Shown: positions 1 through 11,366 of the stretch, in pieces
Position numbering within the stretch: position 1 is the first letter of the stretch
How the letters are laid out: each line of letters opens with the position of its first letter
From: Takakia lepidozioides
Lineage: Eukaryota; Streptophyta; Takakiopsida; Takakiales; Takakiaceae
Assembly: GCA_030704615.1 (NCBI GenBank)
Contig: CM060731.1
Span: 54,916,221 to 54,980,220 of the forward strand
DNA length: 64,000 bases
Direction of reading: 5' to 3'
Made by a program: the position numbers and the translations under genes
Notes under the pieces: generated by a model
Told to the model about the DNA's origin: nothing
Database searches by the model: none
What the model saw: only the letters and a program-made list of their open reading frames with translations

Positions 1-6
1 ACATAA

Positions 7-291
7 GTGCCCCCACCTAGCTTTGGGCATGTGTATCAGATGGCCACGGCAGGCTCAACAGTTCACAATGAGGTGTACACCATCACCATTTCAGAATTAT
101 CCACCTGCAATTGCACCGACTTCCAGATCATGGCGAACAAGGGGGCATCATACTGCCCTTGTAAGCATCTGTACTACGTGTACCTAAAGAGACTCCGGTG
201 TAATTCCACAATTCATCACTTCATACATGCACCAGGGTTGAGCCCCCAAGAGGTGCACACTCTTCTGAGTATGGATCCAGGGGACCAGTGA
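7..291 (+). pseudogene. SWIM zinc-finger fragment (transposase-like C-terminus)
   Basis: About 94 codons are open, bounded by an in-frame TAA at 4-6, so this is a terminal exon or a truncated piece. The translation has the SWIM signature CxC...CxH: CNC near residue 34 and CPCKH near residue 50. SWIM fingers bind DNA or protein and are typical of MuDR/FAR1-type plant transposases and some ubiquitin ligases. No transposase catalytic core is visible because the window begins here. A decayed LTR follows directly. Family assignment rests on the metal-ligand spacing only. Confidence 0.5.
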
Positions 292-295
292 GCTT

Positions 296-632
296 GGCTT
301 GCGTGTGTTAGGCTGTGGAAGACTGTGACAAGCTGTGTCCGGCTGTGTGAGACTATGTCAGACTGTGAAAATTTGTATAAGGTTGTGTCAGGCTATGTAA
401 GGCTGTATCAGACTGTGACAAGCTATGTCAAGCTGTATAAGCCTATCTACCACCCCTAAGGCCTGTGTCTGTCACCCCTAAGGCCTATGTTGGTCTAAGT
501 CTACCATCAGTAAGTTTGCGCAAAATTAAGGGTACCCCACAGAACCCGTAAAACTGTCTAAGTCCCAGACAACCCTCTAACATTATCCCTCCCCCTCTTA
601 AAAAGCCGTGTCCTCACGGTTTACTGTTTAGG
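296..632 (-). mobile_element. LTR fragment and polypurine tract, element family 1
   Basis: Reverse-complemented, this matches 57690-58020 closely. Shared features are the end of the upstream ORF (CTAAACAGTAAACCGTGAGG), a purine-rich tract (583-600), then the LTR 5' terminus TGTTAGAGGG at 582. Degenerate copies of a GTCACAGCCCGACACA-like unit follow. The match stops near 296, so only about 290 bp of a roughly 900-bp LTR remains. It belongs to the family whose 3' LTR is at 57739-58642, in opposite orientation. Confidence 0.75.
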
Positions 633-670
633 AAGGAAATCAAACTGTTCAATATTGCCTGAAGTACTTA

Positions 671-1043
671 GGGCCGCTTTACACTAGGGCCCAAGCCCAA
701 GACCAAGTGAGAATGGAGCATTCCCATTGGCGGAGGCCTGGAAATTGGGCCCAACGGCTTTACACTACGGCCCGAGCCCAAGAAAATGGAAGTGGGTCAT
801 TTGCCTATATGGCACCTACATGGCACAAGTTTTGGCACCAACTTCTTGGGCCGGACCAAGAGAAAGGACCCTCCTAGAATAGAGATGGAGACCCAACTCT
901 CACCTCTTGGCCCAAGAAGTTTGGTATTAAAATAGACTATTTTTGTGCGATCATGACTGTTTGATCATGACCGTTGAAGTTGGCCCAAGACCAGCCCAAG
1001 AGTTGTAGGAATTGGGCCCATGATTTCTTGTGTAAAGCGGCCC
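671..1043. mobile_element. PIF/Harbinger (Tourist-like) MITE
   Basis: A 373-bp non-coding element bounded by the perfect terminal inverted repeat GGGCCGCTTTACAC (671-684, and its complement at 1030-1043). A TTA target duplication flanks it at 668-670 and 1044-1046. The 3-bp TTA duplication and GGGCC ends are diagnostic of the PIF/Harbinger superfamily. GGGCCCAAG/CCCAAGACC words recur just inside each end, as expected of transposase-binding subterminal repeats. It has no ORF of note and would need a transposase in trans. Confidence 0.85.
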
Positions 1044-1284
1044 TTAGATGAGGGTGTGAACAGAGGTCCAAGACTCCCAAAACACATGCGGGAGACAATT
1101 CCAGCAAATCATACTTACTCGGAAGCTATGAAGATAGGGGTGGCCCAGCAGCAGCACAGCGCGGCGTATCGGAGCGTGCCCCGCTTCACACGCTATCCTG
1201 CCACGCCGTTGCCTTCACTCTGCACCTGCTGCTCGGCGGAATTACAAGGATTGTGGGAAAACAGGGACCGAGCAGCAAGCAGGG

Positions 1285-2141
1285 ATGGCGTGCGCATCGG
1301 CTTTTAACGTTACCGTGGCAGCGGTGACGCCCGTGGCTCAATTTTCCAGCTCCAAGATGGCAGATCGACAGGGCCTCTCCATGGCCTCCCCCAGCAAGCT
1401 CTCCTCCATGATCGTTGGCGATAGGAGTAGGGTGACCATGAGGTATGTTATGCCGTGATGGTCTTGTTTTGAAGTCCTGCTGTCTGATGGCAATGGCGAA
1501 TGCTTGTCATCTGTTCTTGGGGATGGGGGACGAGCCGATACATCCATAATAGTTAGTAAATTGCCTGCGCAGAGGTTGTTATATGCTTATCTCCTCCTGT
1601 TTCTTGTGCATCTCGGATTTCGTGCCCCTGTGAGGGACTATTATACTTCCGAAGACAATCTCCTCTGTTTTGGTTTGGCTAGCTCCTTTCCCGTTGCTTT
1701 ATTGCACCCCCTTTTTCATTGTCCATATTCGTTCAGTTTGGTTTCCTGCTCAGGAAGAGAGCTTCGTGGCTCCATTCTATATGAACACAAGGACCCTGTC
1801 ACTTTGAGTCACTTATGAATGCGTGGAAGGAAAGTATTAAGCACAAATATCCAGATCGATGGATAAATCTGAAGCCCCGTTAACTGGAATGGAAGTCTGT
1901 GTTGGTTCCGTTTTCCCTGTGCAGAGCCGGTCCTGCTAAAGAGCACAACATCGCAAACCTCACTAGTTTGGCTCTTTTAGTAGCTGCTATCGTACCTGAA
2001 ATAGCTGAGGCTGCCCAGCCAGGAATCTCTCCATCCCTGAAGAATCTGATTTTGAGCATGCTTGCCGGCGGCACAGTACTGACAGCTATTGGAGGTGCCG
2101 TTGCGGGAGTGTCCACTTTCGATCCTGTGAAGAGACGTTGA
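1285..2141 (+). CDS. PSBX: Photosystem II subunit PsbX, plastid precursor (2 exons)
   Basis: Exon 1 is 1285-1442 and exon 2 is 1925-2141, giving 124 residues. The 482-bp phase-2 intron has good borders (ATGAG|GTATGT and CCCTGTGCAG|A). Residues 1 to about 60 are rich in Ser, Ala, Met and basic residues, as in a plastid transit peptide. A hydrophobic stretch ending in Pro-Glu-Ile-Ala-Glu-Ala follows, like a thylakoid-transfer signal with an AxA site. The mature part ([16 protein letters not shown], then [10 protein letters not shown]) is the conserved PsbX core with one transmembrane helix. PsbX is a small photosystem II core subunit in the thylakoid membrane. The ATG at 1285 is chosen because it opens the transit peptide in frame with the splice. 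Confidence 0.93.
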
Positions 2142-4432
2142 AGAAATGTAAACATAGGCAGGGGCTTCTTATGTCTGCCGCCCTCTGCCGAGTGTGCAGT
2201 GTTGCGCACCCTACTCAGGGAAGTGTACAACACAGATGCGAGAGAAGACGTAATTTTTCTTTCAATGTCTGAGGATTAGGACACAGTTTTATGAGATGTG
2301 GTGTCATTTGCACATTTTGTATCATGTGGGGAACCTCCAGCACCTAGGGTCAGAACTCAGCACTGCTTGCGCGGACCATCAAGTGACAGTATTCTGCCAT
2401 CATTTGGTCCATCTTTGAAAATTGGGTGTTTCTGTCATTGTATTGGTTTGTAAGATTTATGACTGATGATATTATGGGTGTGGTATAAATGAAGGGCCCT
2501 CTCCTGTTGCCCATGATTTCCAGACCCACTCTCTCCATCACCCTCCTTCAGTGGTTCAACCTAATGCTGCAGCATCAAATTAAACAGAGATTCCTTCTCT
2601 AACACCTCTTTTATCAGATTTCTGGTCATGTCCAGAATGCTTATGGATGATGCAGAGGAGGTGGTGATGAGGGTCACACTTGATTTGCCTTCCCTCCTCT
2701 TTAGGCTCCTTTTGAACAGATCCCATCTCATTTGAATAGTATACTGATCCAGTGACCTTTCTTTCTCAGTCCTTCTCTATTAGAGTTCCCTCACCTTCCC
2801 TTTATACCTTGTCTCACTCGCTTCTCTTCCCCCACTCTCTCCCTCTGAAATCGGAGAGAATGATGCTTGTTGTGAAGCACTTTCTAAAGGATATCTGGAA
2901 AGCCCCAACTAATTCTGTACTAAGGTAAGTCACACCACCGGAGTGAGCCCTCAGAAAGGTTGTTTCTGTTCCGTATGTCTGTCCAAACACCTAAGAAAAT
3001 TTACAAGGTAGTGATGTCATAGGTTCTTAGCCAGAAATGAGGATTGCATGGGTCCATGTGATGCCCTCTCTACACTCACTTCGTATTGTCTAAGGTTTTC
3101 CATCATGCTCACAACTAAATTCGACACCATAGCTCTCTTGCCGTTTCCAAAACAACCATTGAGTAGGCATCCATTTAAAGAGCAATACAAAAAGGCTGGG
3201 CTTTACAGAGGCTATAATGAAGATCAAGCTCTTCAAATTTCCTCATAATTTTTTGGCAATTCTCTTGAAGAGTTCAGCAAGCGACAGCATACCCGACAAA
3301 ATACCTGCTCCACCGATAACCAGATCTACCAAACACTTCTAATAAACAGAACTCAGAGTGTAACTTTCCTCAATATCCAGCCTACAGAATGCACCAACAA
3401 AAAAGAGGCTAACCAGAATGCAGTCATAGCACATCGTCATGCCAAAGGGTGCAAGCAACTGTATATTAAAATACATCCCCTGATTGGAGTATCCGAGCTC
3501 TTGAATGATTAGTCATATTGTCTGCGTGTAAGAAATTCATAAAACCAGTATTAACTCCTCTCCTGATCATTAAGGCAAAACCCCAAATCCACTTGGATTC
3601 AGGGTATCAGTAGGAATTAGACCAAGGGACCCTCCAGCAACTGCGGCCCACAGTAATGTGACACAAACCTTACACAATTCGCCAGCTGGTTGTCCCAAGT
3701 CTGTCTGAGACAGACAGCAGTATCTGTTCCATGACTCATCTATTGGTAATAGTTCGAGAATCGCTAAAGCAGGGACAAAGTACTCATTCCTAACATAATG
3801 AGAACCCTATAACTTTCACAGCCACCCATGGAATTAAAGATGTCAAATAGCACAACACAGGTTATGAAGTCATCAATCTCCATGTCATTTTTGCCTCATT
3901 ACAAACATGTACTCCATTTTGCTTTTGCCTTTGAATTATCCAGGGCATACTGAACACAACTCCACAAAATAACCGAGACAGGAGGGGCCAATTCGACCCC
4001 AAAGTGTCCTAAAAGCTGTTACAATCAGTAGAAGGCATTCTAACCAACCACTACAGCAGTAGCACTACACGACCCATGTACATGCACACCATAGCCTCTC
4101 TATCTCAAGAGGGAGTGGAATAAAGAGAGCTTTTGACATTACCTTATGAACTCAATTTACAAGGACTGTTGAACAATGGGGTAGCAGAGTATACACCTCC
4201 ACACTATATCTTCCTCCATAACACATTCGCCGTAAGTACACTCTGGAACCCGATGGGGCAACAGGGAAGGCACTGGATATTACAAGCCACAACGAACGGC
4301 ATACAATGGCAGACATGCATAAGCCACCAAAAGAGAAATGATCAGCCATACCGGCTGCCGCAGACCACCTTGACCTACAGCTATCCTACACAGCCCACAT
4401 GCAAAGGTCAACAAGTCCTCTTGTCACTCATC
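2142..4432. other. Intergenic region, no gene recognised
   Basis: This holds the PsbX 3' UTR and the region downstream of the minus-strand response regulator. A pyrimidine-rich stretch at 2757-2845 is followed by ATGATGCTTG and, at about 2924, an AAG|GTAAGT donor-like site. That could be a short first exon, but no partner exon was found. The remainder (3000-4430) has only short unconserved ORFs, and no tRNA, repeat or transposon ends were recognised. Confidence 0.5.
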
Positions 4433-7400
4433 TCATGAAGAGAATGCTGTTGACCCTGCAGGTAGTTGGCCATGCAGTTGGCCAGAGTTGTCCCCTTCTG
4501 CTTGCTTTGTGAACGCTTCCAACTGACTCAATAGAGACAGATCAGGTGGTGAAGCAGCAAGAAAGTCCAGAGTTCCTTGGAAATCAGTGTAATTACTGAA
4601 ACTGCTTTCAGATAAAGCACCATTACTCAAGGAGCTGACTGACGAAAAGCGGGAGGAAGACGAAAAGTCCCCTGCTAATCCAATGCTTCCCATTCCCCCC
4701 ATATCCTCAGGAGGTCTTAAATTGGCAAACTCTGATAGCCTTGTCAAATCATCCCCAGTCCTCAGAGTCGGTACCCTGCTAGTATCCTCTACTCTCCCAA
4801 CACTTCCCATGGACATTCGTGTCAAACTGTCACTTGTCCGGAGGTTACTGAGATTTGGCACGGCCTCTAAGTCATCTCCTCCTCCTAAACTCCCAAGGCC
4901 AGCAACAGAGTCCAGATCTTCTGGTACATTCAAGTTTCCCAGATCTGGAAGATTGCTGGTAAGACCTATCCGTTGCCTCCCCATGTCATGTTGTGCTCTC
5001 ATCAGCATATCAAGTTCAAGTGAGTCCATTCTCTGTAGACGTGGGAGAGTAACATTTGGAGTGGCTTGTTGACCTCCCACACTCAATGGATTTGAATTCA
5101 GCCCTCCCAAGGCATTAGCTGCCTGCTGCTTTTGTTGCAACATTTGTAACTGTGCCAGAGTTGTGAGTGTTGCAGGATCTATCTGTCCCAAGCCTCTGCC
5201 CAGCCCACCCAAGTTACTGGTTGTACCTGCCCCCAGATTAAGCCCCTTTGAACTCGAAGAGGCAGCTGACCCTCTTCCTCCCGGTTGAATCTGCATCATC
5301 CCTCCAAAGGTCCCACTCTCTGCAGCCTGGAATGAGGCCACTGGATATGGCTGTGGATTCACCCCGCTCAGACGCTTCAAGTACAGCCGGTATTTCTGCA
5401 GTTAACAGGGATAGATGGCATGCAACAGTCACTCCATCAGGTTTTGATGGGGCCGTGGTACTCTTTCAAGAAGTTTAGTGTGTGACTTCAGCAGTAAAGA
5501 ACAGTGCCGCAAAGGGAAAATTACAAGAATGGGACAAATAGTGAAGCACTAATTGAACTGCGTAAGATCCATCTGCCATCCAATTGTTTCAGCCATGTAC
5601 CAGGTCTCATAAAGTGTTTGGCTTCCCTTGATAAACAGTCTTGTAGCTACATCCCTGCTGGTAAGAAAAGGACGGTGTGTGTGTACAGGGGTCTTTGGCG
5701 GAATACAAAAGTTACACCACATAATAAAGCCATTTCTTCGAAGTTTGTTGCAGATGGCATGCAACAGTCACTCCATCAGGTTTTGATGGGGCCGTGGTAC
5801 TCTTTCAAGAAGTTTAGTGTGTGACTTCAGCAGTAAAGAACAGTGCCGCAAAGGGAAAATTACAAGAATGGGACAAATAGTGAAGCACTAATTGAACTGC
5901 GTAAGATCCATCTGCCATCCAATTGTTTCAGCCATGTTTGAACATGTTACCAGGTCTCATAAAGTGTTTGGCTTCCTTGATAAACAGTCTTGTAGCTACA
6001 TCCCTGCTGGTAAGAAAAGGACGGTGTGTACAGGGGTCTTGGCGGAATACAAAAGTTACACCACATAATAAAGCCATTTCCTTCGAAGTTTGTTGCAGAG
6101 GTCACAGGCACTCCCCACTACATGGAAAAGACAACCTGAAGAAAATACTTCTGCACTTAAGAAACTGTGTAAAGACCATATTACCCATTGAAATCAACAC
6201 TATGTGCATTTACAACGCTTACATGCACAGAAGCTCATCCAACTCCAGAGACAAAAGCAATGTAGACACAGACAACTTATAGCTCTCTTCAGGAGAGATA
6301 CGTATCACAGATAAAAAGGAGGAACTTGCACCTGCAGATGGCTTGCCACATTCTCTCGTGTTAGACCCTGGACATTCATTATCTCCAGTATCCTCTTAGG
6401 GACAGCTTCTGCACAGTAGAAAGCCGAAAAGGTGGTGAAAATGGGTGCCAAAAAGTTTATTCGGAGATCACGCAGACAGCAGGGCACCACGGTCAATGGT
6501 AAGATGTACATCCTTTAGCCTGAGGTAAAACCAAAGAATATCATTTACAAATCCAAACACCTCTCCTCTGAGGTGCGTAAATAAGACCATGCATTTTCAA
6601 ATAAAATAAAGAGAAACAAAGCCCAAGCAAGGGGAGGGGTTTGAATGAGCTCACTGTCAATTCCAAGCTGATTAACAGCATTCACAAACTGCTGGTGAAG
6701 CTCCACAGACCACACCACTCGTGCCTTCTTCAGGTTGTTCACGTCTTCAATTGCTTGATGCTCATCATCCATCTTGTCCTTCCTCTTTCTGGAGGTGTGG
6801 TCTGCATCAGATGGAGAGTCCAACAGCTTTCCATTCTCATCCCATTCTCCTGACACCTCTTCCTTGGGCATATCTCGTGGGGGAACCCGCTTGCGAATCA
6901 CATGCTGCCATATATTCCGAAGCTCCTCAAGTCGCACAGGCTTGAGCAGATAATCACATGCTCCATGTGTAATACCCTTCATCACCACATCGGTCTCCCC
7001 ATCTGCAGACATCACTGCAATCCACAAAAGCGACTGGAGAGGTCAGAAGCCTGGAGCTTGGCCTACTGAGTCAAACACATTGAGAGTGTTAATTAAAAGA
7101 CCACATGTGATATGAGCACACACTAACAAAAGAAAAAACTCAAGAGAGACTTTCAAACTAATCCTAGCCGCCAAAGTAGGGAAGTGCTACAGTGCTGTGA
7201 TCTATTTTCATAAAGGTTTGTCCACTTCACTACCGAAAACCGAAAGAACAACAGAGAAATACTTTGAAGAGACTCAGAGATATACGGAGGCAGTTAGTGC
7301 AAAACAACTTACTGATAACAGGCAAATCCAATTCTAGCCCAATGGCTTCAAGTAGCTTGAAACCATCCATGTCCGGCATGTACACATCACTGATCACAAG

Positions 7401-9242
7401 GTCGAAATAATTCCTCTTTTCCCTCAGCAAAGAAAGTGCCTTAGTAGCACAGTGGCATGTTTCAACTGCAAAAGAAAACGGCAAACGCAACTACAATGAG
7501 GTTACTTGTGAAACCAAGACAAATTGTGGAACAACAAAGAGCCTCAAAAAAAGAAGCAGGTGGAATATAGGTACTTCACTTCAAAAGACTATTTTGCTCC
7601 ACATCAAGATATCTGCAACCATTAACACTTGACATAGCTCTGTGGACAATCAATACTCTGTCACTTACTGTAACGGTGCACAACAGGATTACAGCTTTAA
7701 GATGTGAACAAGAGTTCAAACCTCCTTCCCAACTCACAATAACTGACTTGAGGACCTGGGAACCACAGTATACTTCTTTACAGGTTCCATTCTTAGACTT
7801 GCGAAGTAACCAGCTTAACAACCTTTTTCATGTGTGTAAAGACACTCCCAGCTGCCGCATCTGAGCAGGCCTGAGAAATAGACCAGGTAGGAAAAACCAT
7901 GAATGGGCAGGCATGATTTTCCACCAGTTACCATGATTATAAAAAAGGGGATGTTTAGCTTTGAACTGGAAGTAACATTTATGCAGTATTGCTATTTTCA
8001 CTGCAGACCTCATCCACAAGCTGGAAGTATGATGTTCTCACATTACATGTGAAATCTGCAATCTCAGTCACGAATCGGCCACCTGACCTACGTAAGCCAA
8101 TCACGTTAAGCTGAGACCACGGCAACTGTTTCTGCAGCAGATACTGGTATTTTCACTTCCAGAAGATAACTCCTCACTCCACTGTTCCAAGGGGTCCACA
8201 AGCCGGAAGTATGATGTTACCCATACATATGACATATGCAACCTTAGTGACCAATCGGCCACCTGAGGCCAACTACATTAAGCTGAGGATAAAATCACCA
8301 ATTACTTGTGGCTGGTTAAAAGGGGTTCAAATCCTGTTAGGCCTGAGACAATAACCTAAGCCTAAAACTGCTAGATGTGAAAGGCAGTTTTGCCTCCACA
8401 ACTTTCAAACAATCAGAGCACTTCACACTACCCTGGGCAGGAATGGGAAGCAGTTAATTCACATATAAAATTGCTTCTCGGTTCGAATTCTGTCACTTCT
8501 TCACAGAACATATGAGGTCCCTACATACATTTGATGCTTGTCACATGAAAGAAACCCCACAGAAAGCATAAGATGATCGATACCATCTAACAACAAAGTG
8601 CCACATTGCTGCAATGTTTTTCCTAGCACTGAGCAATATTCCACACAGAGACAGAAGTAGAACGACCATCAGAAATGAGATAAGACAGACAATGCACCAT
8701 CTGCTGTGTAACACAAACTGGCATGACTTTTAGGGTCTCCATACAACTCCCATATCCTGGCTATCGCTCTCCTCACACACACACAACGAAAAACAAAGCC
8801 CACTTCAAGTTCTGTGAGTGTGCCCTGGGGTGAAAATGCGTACCAATCTCAGCTATGAAAAGGGCATACCACCCATCCGCAGAAAAATCCCTTTCCTACT
8901 ATTTCCTTTTCTTTCAAGACTTGATGGAGCTAGATGTGAGAGCATAATTAACCCTGATTTCAGATGCGAAAACCCTGTGATAACCCTAAGGTGATGCTCA
9001 TTATTGTAGAAGGCTTCAGCTCAGAGAAGCTGAAGAACCTCACACACAAGGTCTGCACGATGCAAATGTGGCAAAAAAAGATACGAACCGATGTAGTTGC
9101 ATTGGCGAAGCATTCTTTCCAGAATCATCAAGCAAAGAAGGTCGTCATCCACCACCAGTATCCGCAATCCAGCAGGAGAGAAGCCTTCGGAGACCGTCAT
9201 TTTCTCTTCTTTTGGCTCCACGTCGACTTCCAGCGACATCAT
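4433..9242 (-). CDS. Type-B response regulator (cytokinin-signalling transcription factor), 5 exons
   Basis: Exons on minus: 9242-9089, 7465-7313, 7014-6655, 6408-6332 and 5395-4433. All have GT-AG borders and keep frame, giving 568 residues. Residues 27-145 are a receiver domain: acidic pocket ILVVDDD, phospho-acceptor in [12 protein letters not shown], conserved Lys in [12 protein letters not shown]. Residues 205-258 are a GARP/Myb-like DNA-binding domain ([13 protein letters not shown] to [12 protein letters not shown]), with a Lys/Arg-rich stretch before it. The last 300 residues are rich in Gly, Leu, Ser and Gln, like type-B transactivation tails. In the family, phosphotransfer from His kinases activates nuclear transcription of cytokinin targets. 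Two Met codons begin the ORF (9242, 9239); the first is used. The gene looks functional. Confidence 0.93.
5414..6095. repeat. Tandem duplication of about 340 bp inside an intron
   Basis: The block starting GATGGCATGCAACAGTCACT at 5414 recurs at 5753. The two copies run head to tail through 'tttgatggggccgtggtac' to 'aagccatttc..cgaagtttgttgcag'. Small indels separate them, for example GTTTGAACAT is present only in copy 2. The duplication lies entirely in the last intron of the response regulator gene (5396-6331). Confidence 0.9.
8009..8290. repeat. Imperfect direct repeat in intron 1 of the response regulator
   Basis: The segment from 'ccacaagctggaagtatgatgtt' to 'acgttaagctgag' (about 8009-8113) recurs diverged as 'ccacaagccggaagtatgatgtt' to 'cattaagctgag' (about 8197-8287). 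It shares the block AATCGGCCACCTGA. Spacing is about 188 bp. No terminal inverted repeats were seen, so it looks like an old local duplication. Confidence 0.75.
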
Positions 9243-9599
9243 GATAACAATGGCTTATTCAGGGTAAAAGGAAGCCCCGGGGATGTGGCAAGATGGCTTT
9301 CTATGTCTTGATTCTGCCTGCTAGCAGTTTTCTTAGTATGACTAGCGTCTGACTTCCTCTAAGTACGTAAGGGCAATTCTTGAAGGTTTCGACCACAAAT
9401 TTGTCGGGACATACCTGGCAACCATTTTAGGAGCAAATCGGAGACAAATTTCAATTACATTCGGTAACCGAAGCAGTTTGGAAAACCTTGGCGGGACAGT
9501 GGAAGCTGTAGATGCAGTAGAGTAGAGCTTTGATTGCAAAATTGTCGCGATTCTATCGGAGCTGCTCTGAAGAAAAGCAAGACCTCTCACTCTCTAAAG

Positions 9600-10638
9600 A
9601 GGTGATGTAAGTCAGCCATAGTTCAAACAAGTGTATCAGCTTCAAGGTCAAATTGAGGCCTTGGTAGAGCCAGTATACACCTCCAAGAAGGCAGCGGACG
9701 CCTTTGAGTGTTTAGACAAAGGACAAGGCCAAAAAAGTACATGGCCACTACATTGCAGCGGCTATGCCCAACAGGTATAGCCATTCCAGTAAGACCTCGA
9801 AGGTAGCTGAGAAGCGAGCCTCCTTAAGAGACCATTCATGGCCCTAGATTTGACGCAATAATAGCTGGAGCTCACAGCTGAAACATAGGGAAGTAAGGCT
9901 TCCGCCGATCTGTGAAGCGAGAGAATGTAACGTAATGTCCAAAAAAACGAAGGAAAATGGGAACTCTTTAACAAGGCGGCATCCGTAATGACTACATAAG
10001 TATATGCCAATTCCGGGTTTCGACGCTTTAGGATCCGGGTCCAGGATCCGTTGCAGGGTGGGAGTGAGAGAAATATAATCCTGCAACCATCTACTCAGGA
10101 AGGGACTTAAGGACACGTCATGCACAGGCGTGAGGCATAGAAACGACACAGAAATAAGTGAGAGGAAGAGCATGTAGGAGGAAGCACTTGGAATGGGTTC
10201 GCAGGGGCAGCTAGAACATGGGGCACGCGACGGAACGAGGCAAGCAACTCTCTTCTGCCACCACCACGCTCTCCCCCCCACACTCACTGCCTCCACCGTG
10301 CGATCCTCCATCCCACGGTCGGGATGCTGGGGGCAGGTGTACTTACACTGTCTCTTGCCCGCGTTGACGATCACTCTCTTGCTTTCCCGTAGCGACGCTG
10401 CTGCTGGGTTCCGTTTAGTTAACGATACGAGAAGACGGTTCGTTGGCTCACACTCTCCTGCCTTCCTCTACTGCTGGGTTCCGTAGTTAACGATACAAGA
10501 AGACGGAGCAAACCGGGCAACGCCAACAGAAGTCTGTACGCGTTGCCGGTACCGTCCGGATCTAGTCGGTGCCGCGTTCCGTCCGTCGCACTGCGCAGCC
10601 GAGTCAACCAGTTGCACACTCTCACTTGTGCCTACACA
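9600..10638. promoter_or_regulatory. Divergent intergenic region between response regulator and PPR gene
   Basis: This kilobase separates the 5' end of the minus-strand response regulator from the plus-strand PPR gene and should hold both promoters. A direct repeat of about 36 bp starts CTGCTGGGTTCCG at 10401 and 10471, each followed by TTAACGATAC and AAGACGG. It is GC-richer than the introns nearby. The short ORFs here have no recognisable product. Confidence 0.5.
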
Positions 10639-11213
10639 ATGTCACCCTTGGCAGTTGAGAAGGTTCCTCCAGTTGTAAGCGAAGGGCTGATGCAAACTGT
10701 GCTATTGCCAATGGCCCTCTGATATTGACACTGGAGTGGTTTGCAATTCCATTCATGTAGTTCCTCAGCAGATCTGTTTCCGCAGACATGTTCACGAGGT
10801 TACCAAAATTGTCACATAGGTTGACTGTGAGCTTATGGTGGTACCAACTGTTATTATTTTGCCATCACTTATGCCTGTTCCTGGTGGAGTCATTCCCGTT
10901 TGCATCAGTTATTTTTGCTAAGCACTGGAGTAGGTTTTTTGGAATGGAGTTCCCAAACACGGCTTTCATGAAGTATACTGTCACACTCCCAGAAGCCCCT
11001 GCCTTTTCGCCAGACTTCAGACATAAGCCAACAAAGGAGTCCCTTTGGATTGAGAGTTCATCAAACCCTCCTTGGGTGAAAGAAGAGCTAGCTGCCATGA
11101 TACAAGGTCAAGCACTCTTTGGCAATGTTTCTGCTGCCAATGGACAACATGCAGATTCAGGCGGAGAACCCTACAGGTATTATTTTGATGATGATTCAAG
11201 GGTAAGTCAAAAA
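10639..11213 (+). CDS. Probable 5' exon(s) of the PPR-DYW gene
   Basis: An open stretch ends at TCAAGG|GTAAGT (about 11210). Joined to the acceptor CTATGCAG|GAT just inside the main ORF, it reads in phase into that ORF. The translated part contains ESSSNPPWVKEELAAMIQGQ. The decayed copy downstream has a matching block (GRSNPPWVMTQGQGQSGE at about 18880), so this segment was duplicated with the PPR gene and probably belongs to it. A further upstream ATG at 10639 (MSPLAVEKVPPV, then GTAAGC) may be the true start. I do not recognise the extension. It may carry the organelle targeting signal. Confidence 0.45.
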
Positions 11214-11366
11214 GATATAAATAATGCAATGTAATCTCACAGTAAATGTCCGTGGTTGCCCTGGTATATGTCGCAAGGAACCTGCCCAATTGAAGAGTCC
11301 TTTGTTTGACATATTAAGGAGCTTTGAAATGTATTGTTATAGGGTTGCAAGGAAGAGTCTTAAGCT

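Noticed and set aside
1020-1307. 95-codon plus-strand ORF
   Set aside because: It spans the MITE right end and the PsbX leader in a different frame from the PsbX exon.
8328-8345. GGTTCAAATCC and, at 8482, GGTTCGAATTC, resembling tRNA B boxes
   Set aside because: No A box at the right distance and no cloverleaf. Treated as chance or very old SINE debris.
9844-10374. 176-codon minus-strand ORF between response regulator and PPR gene
   Set aside because: Low-complexity composition and no domain. It overlaps the probable promoter region.
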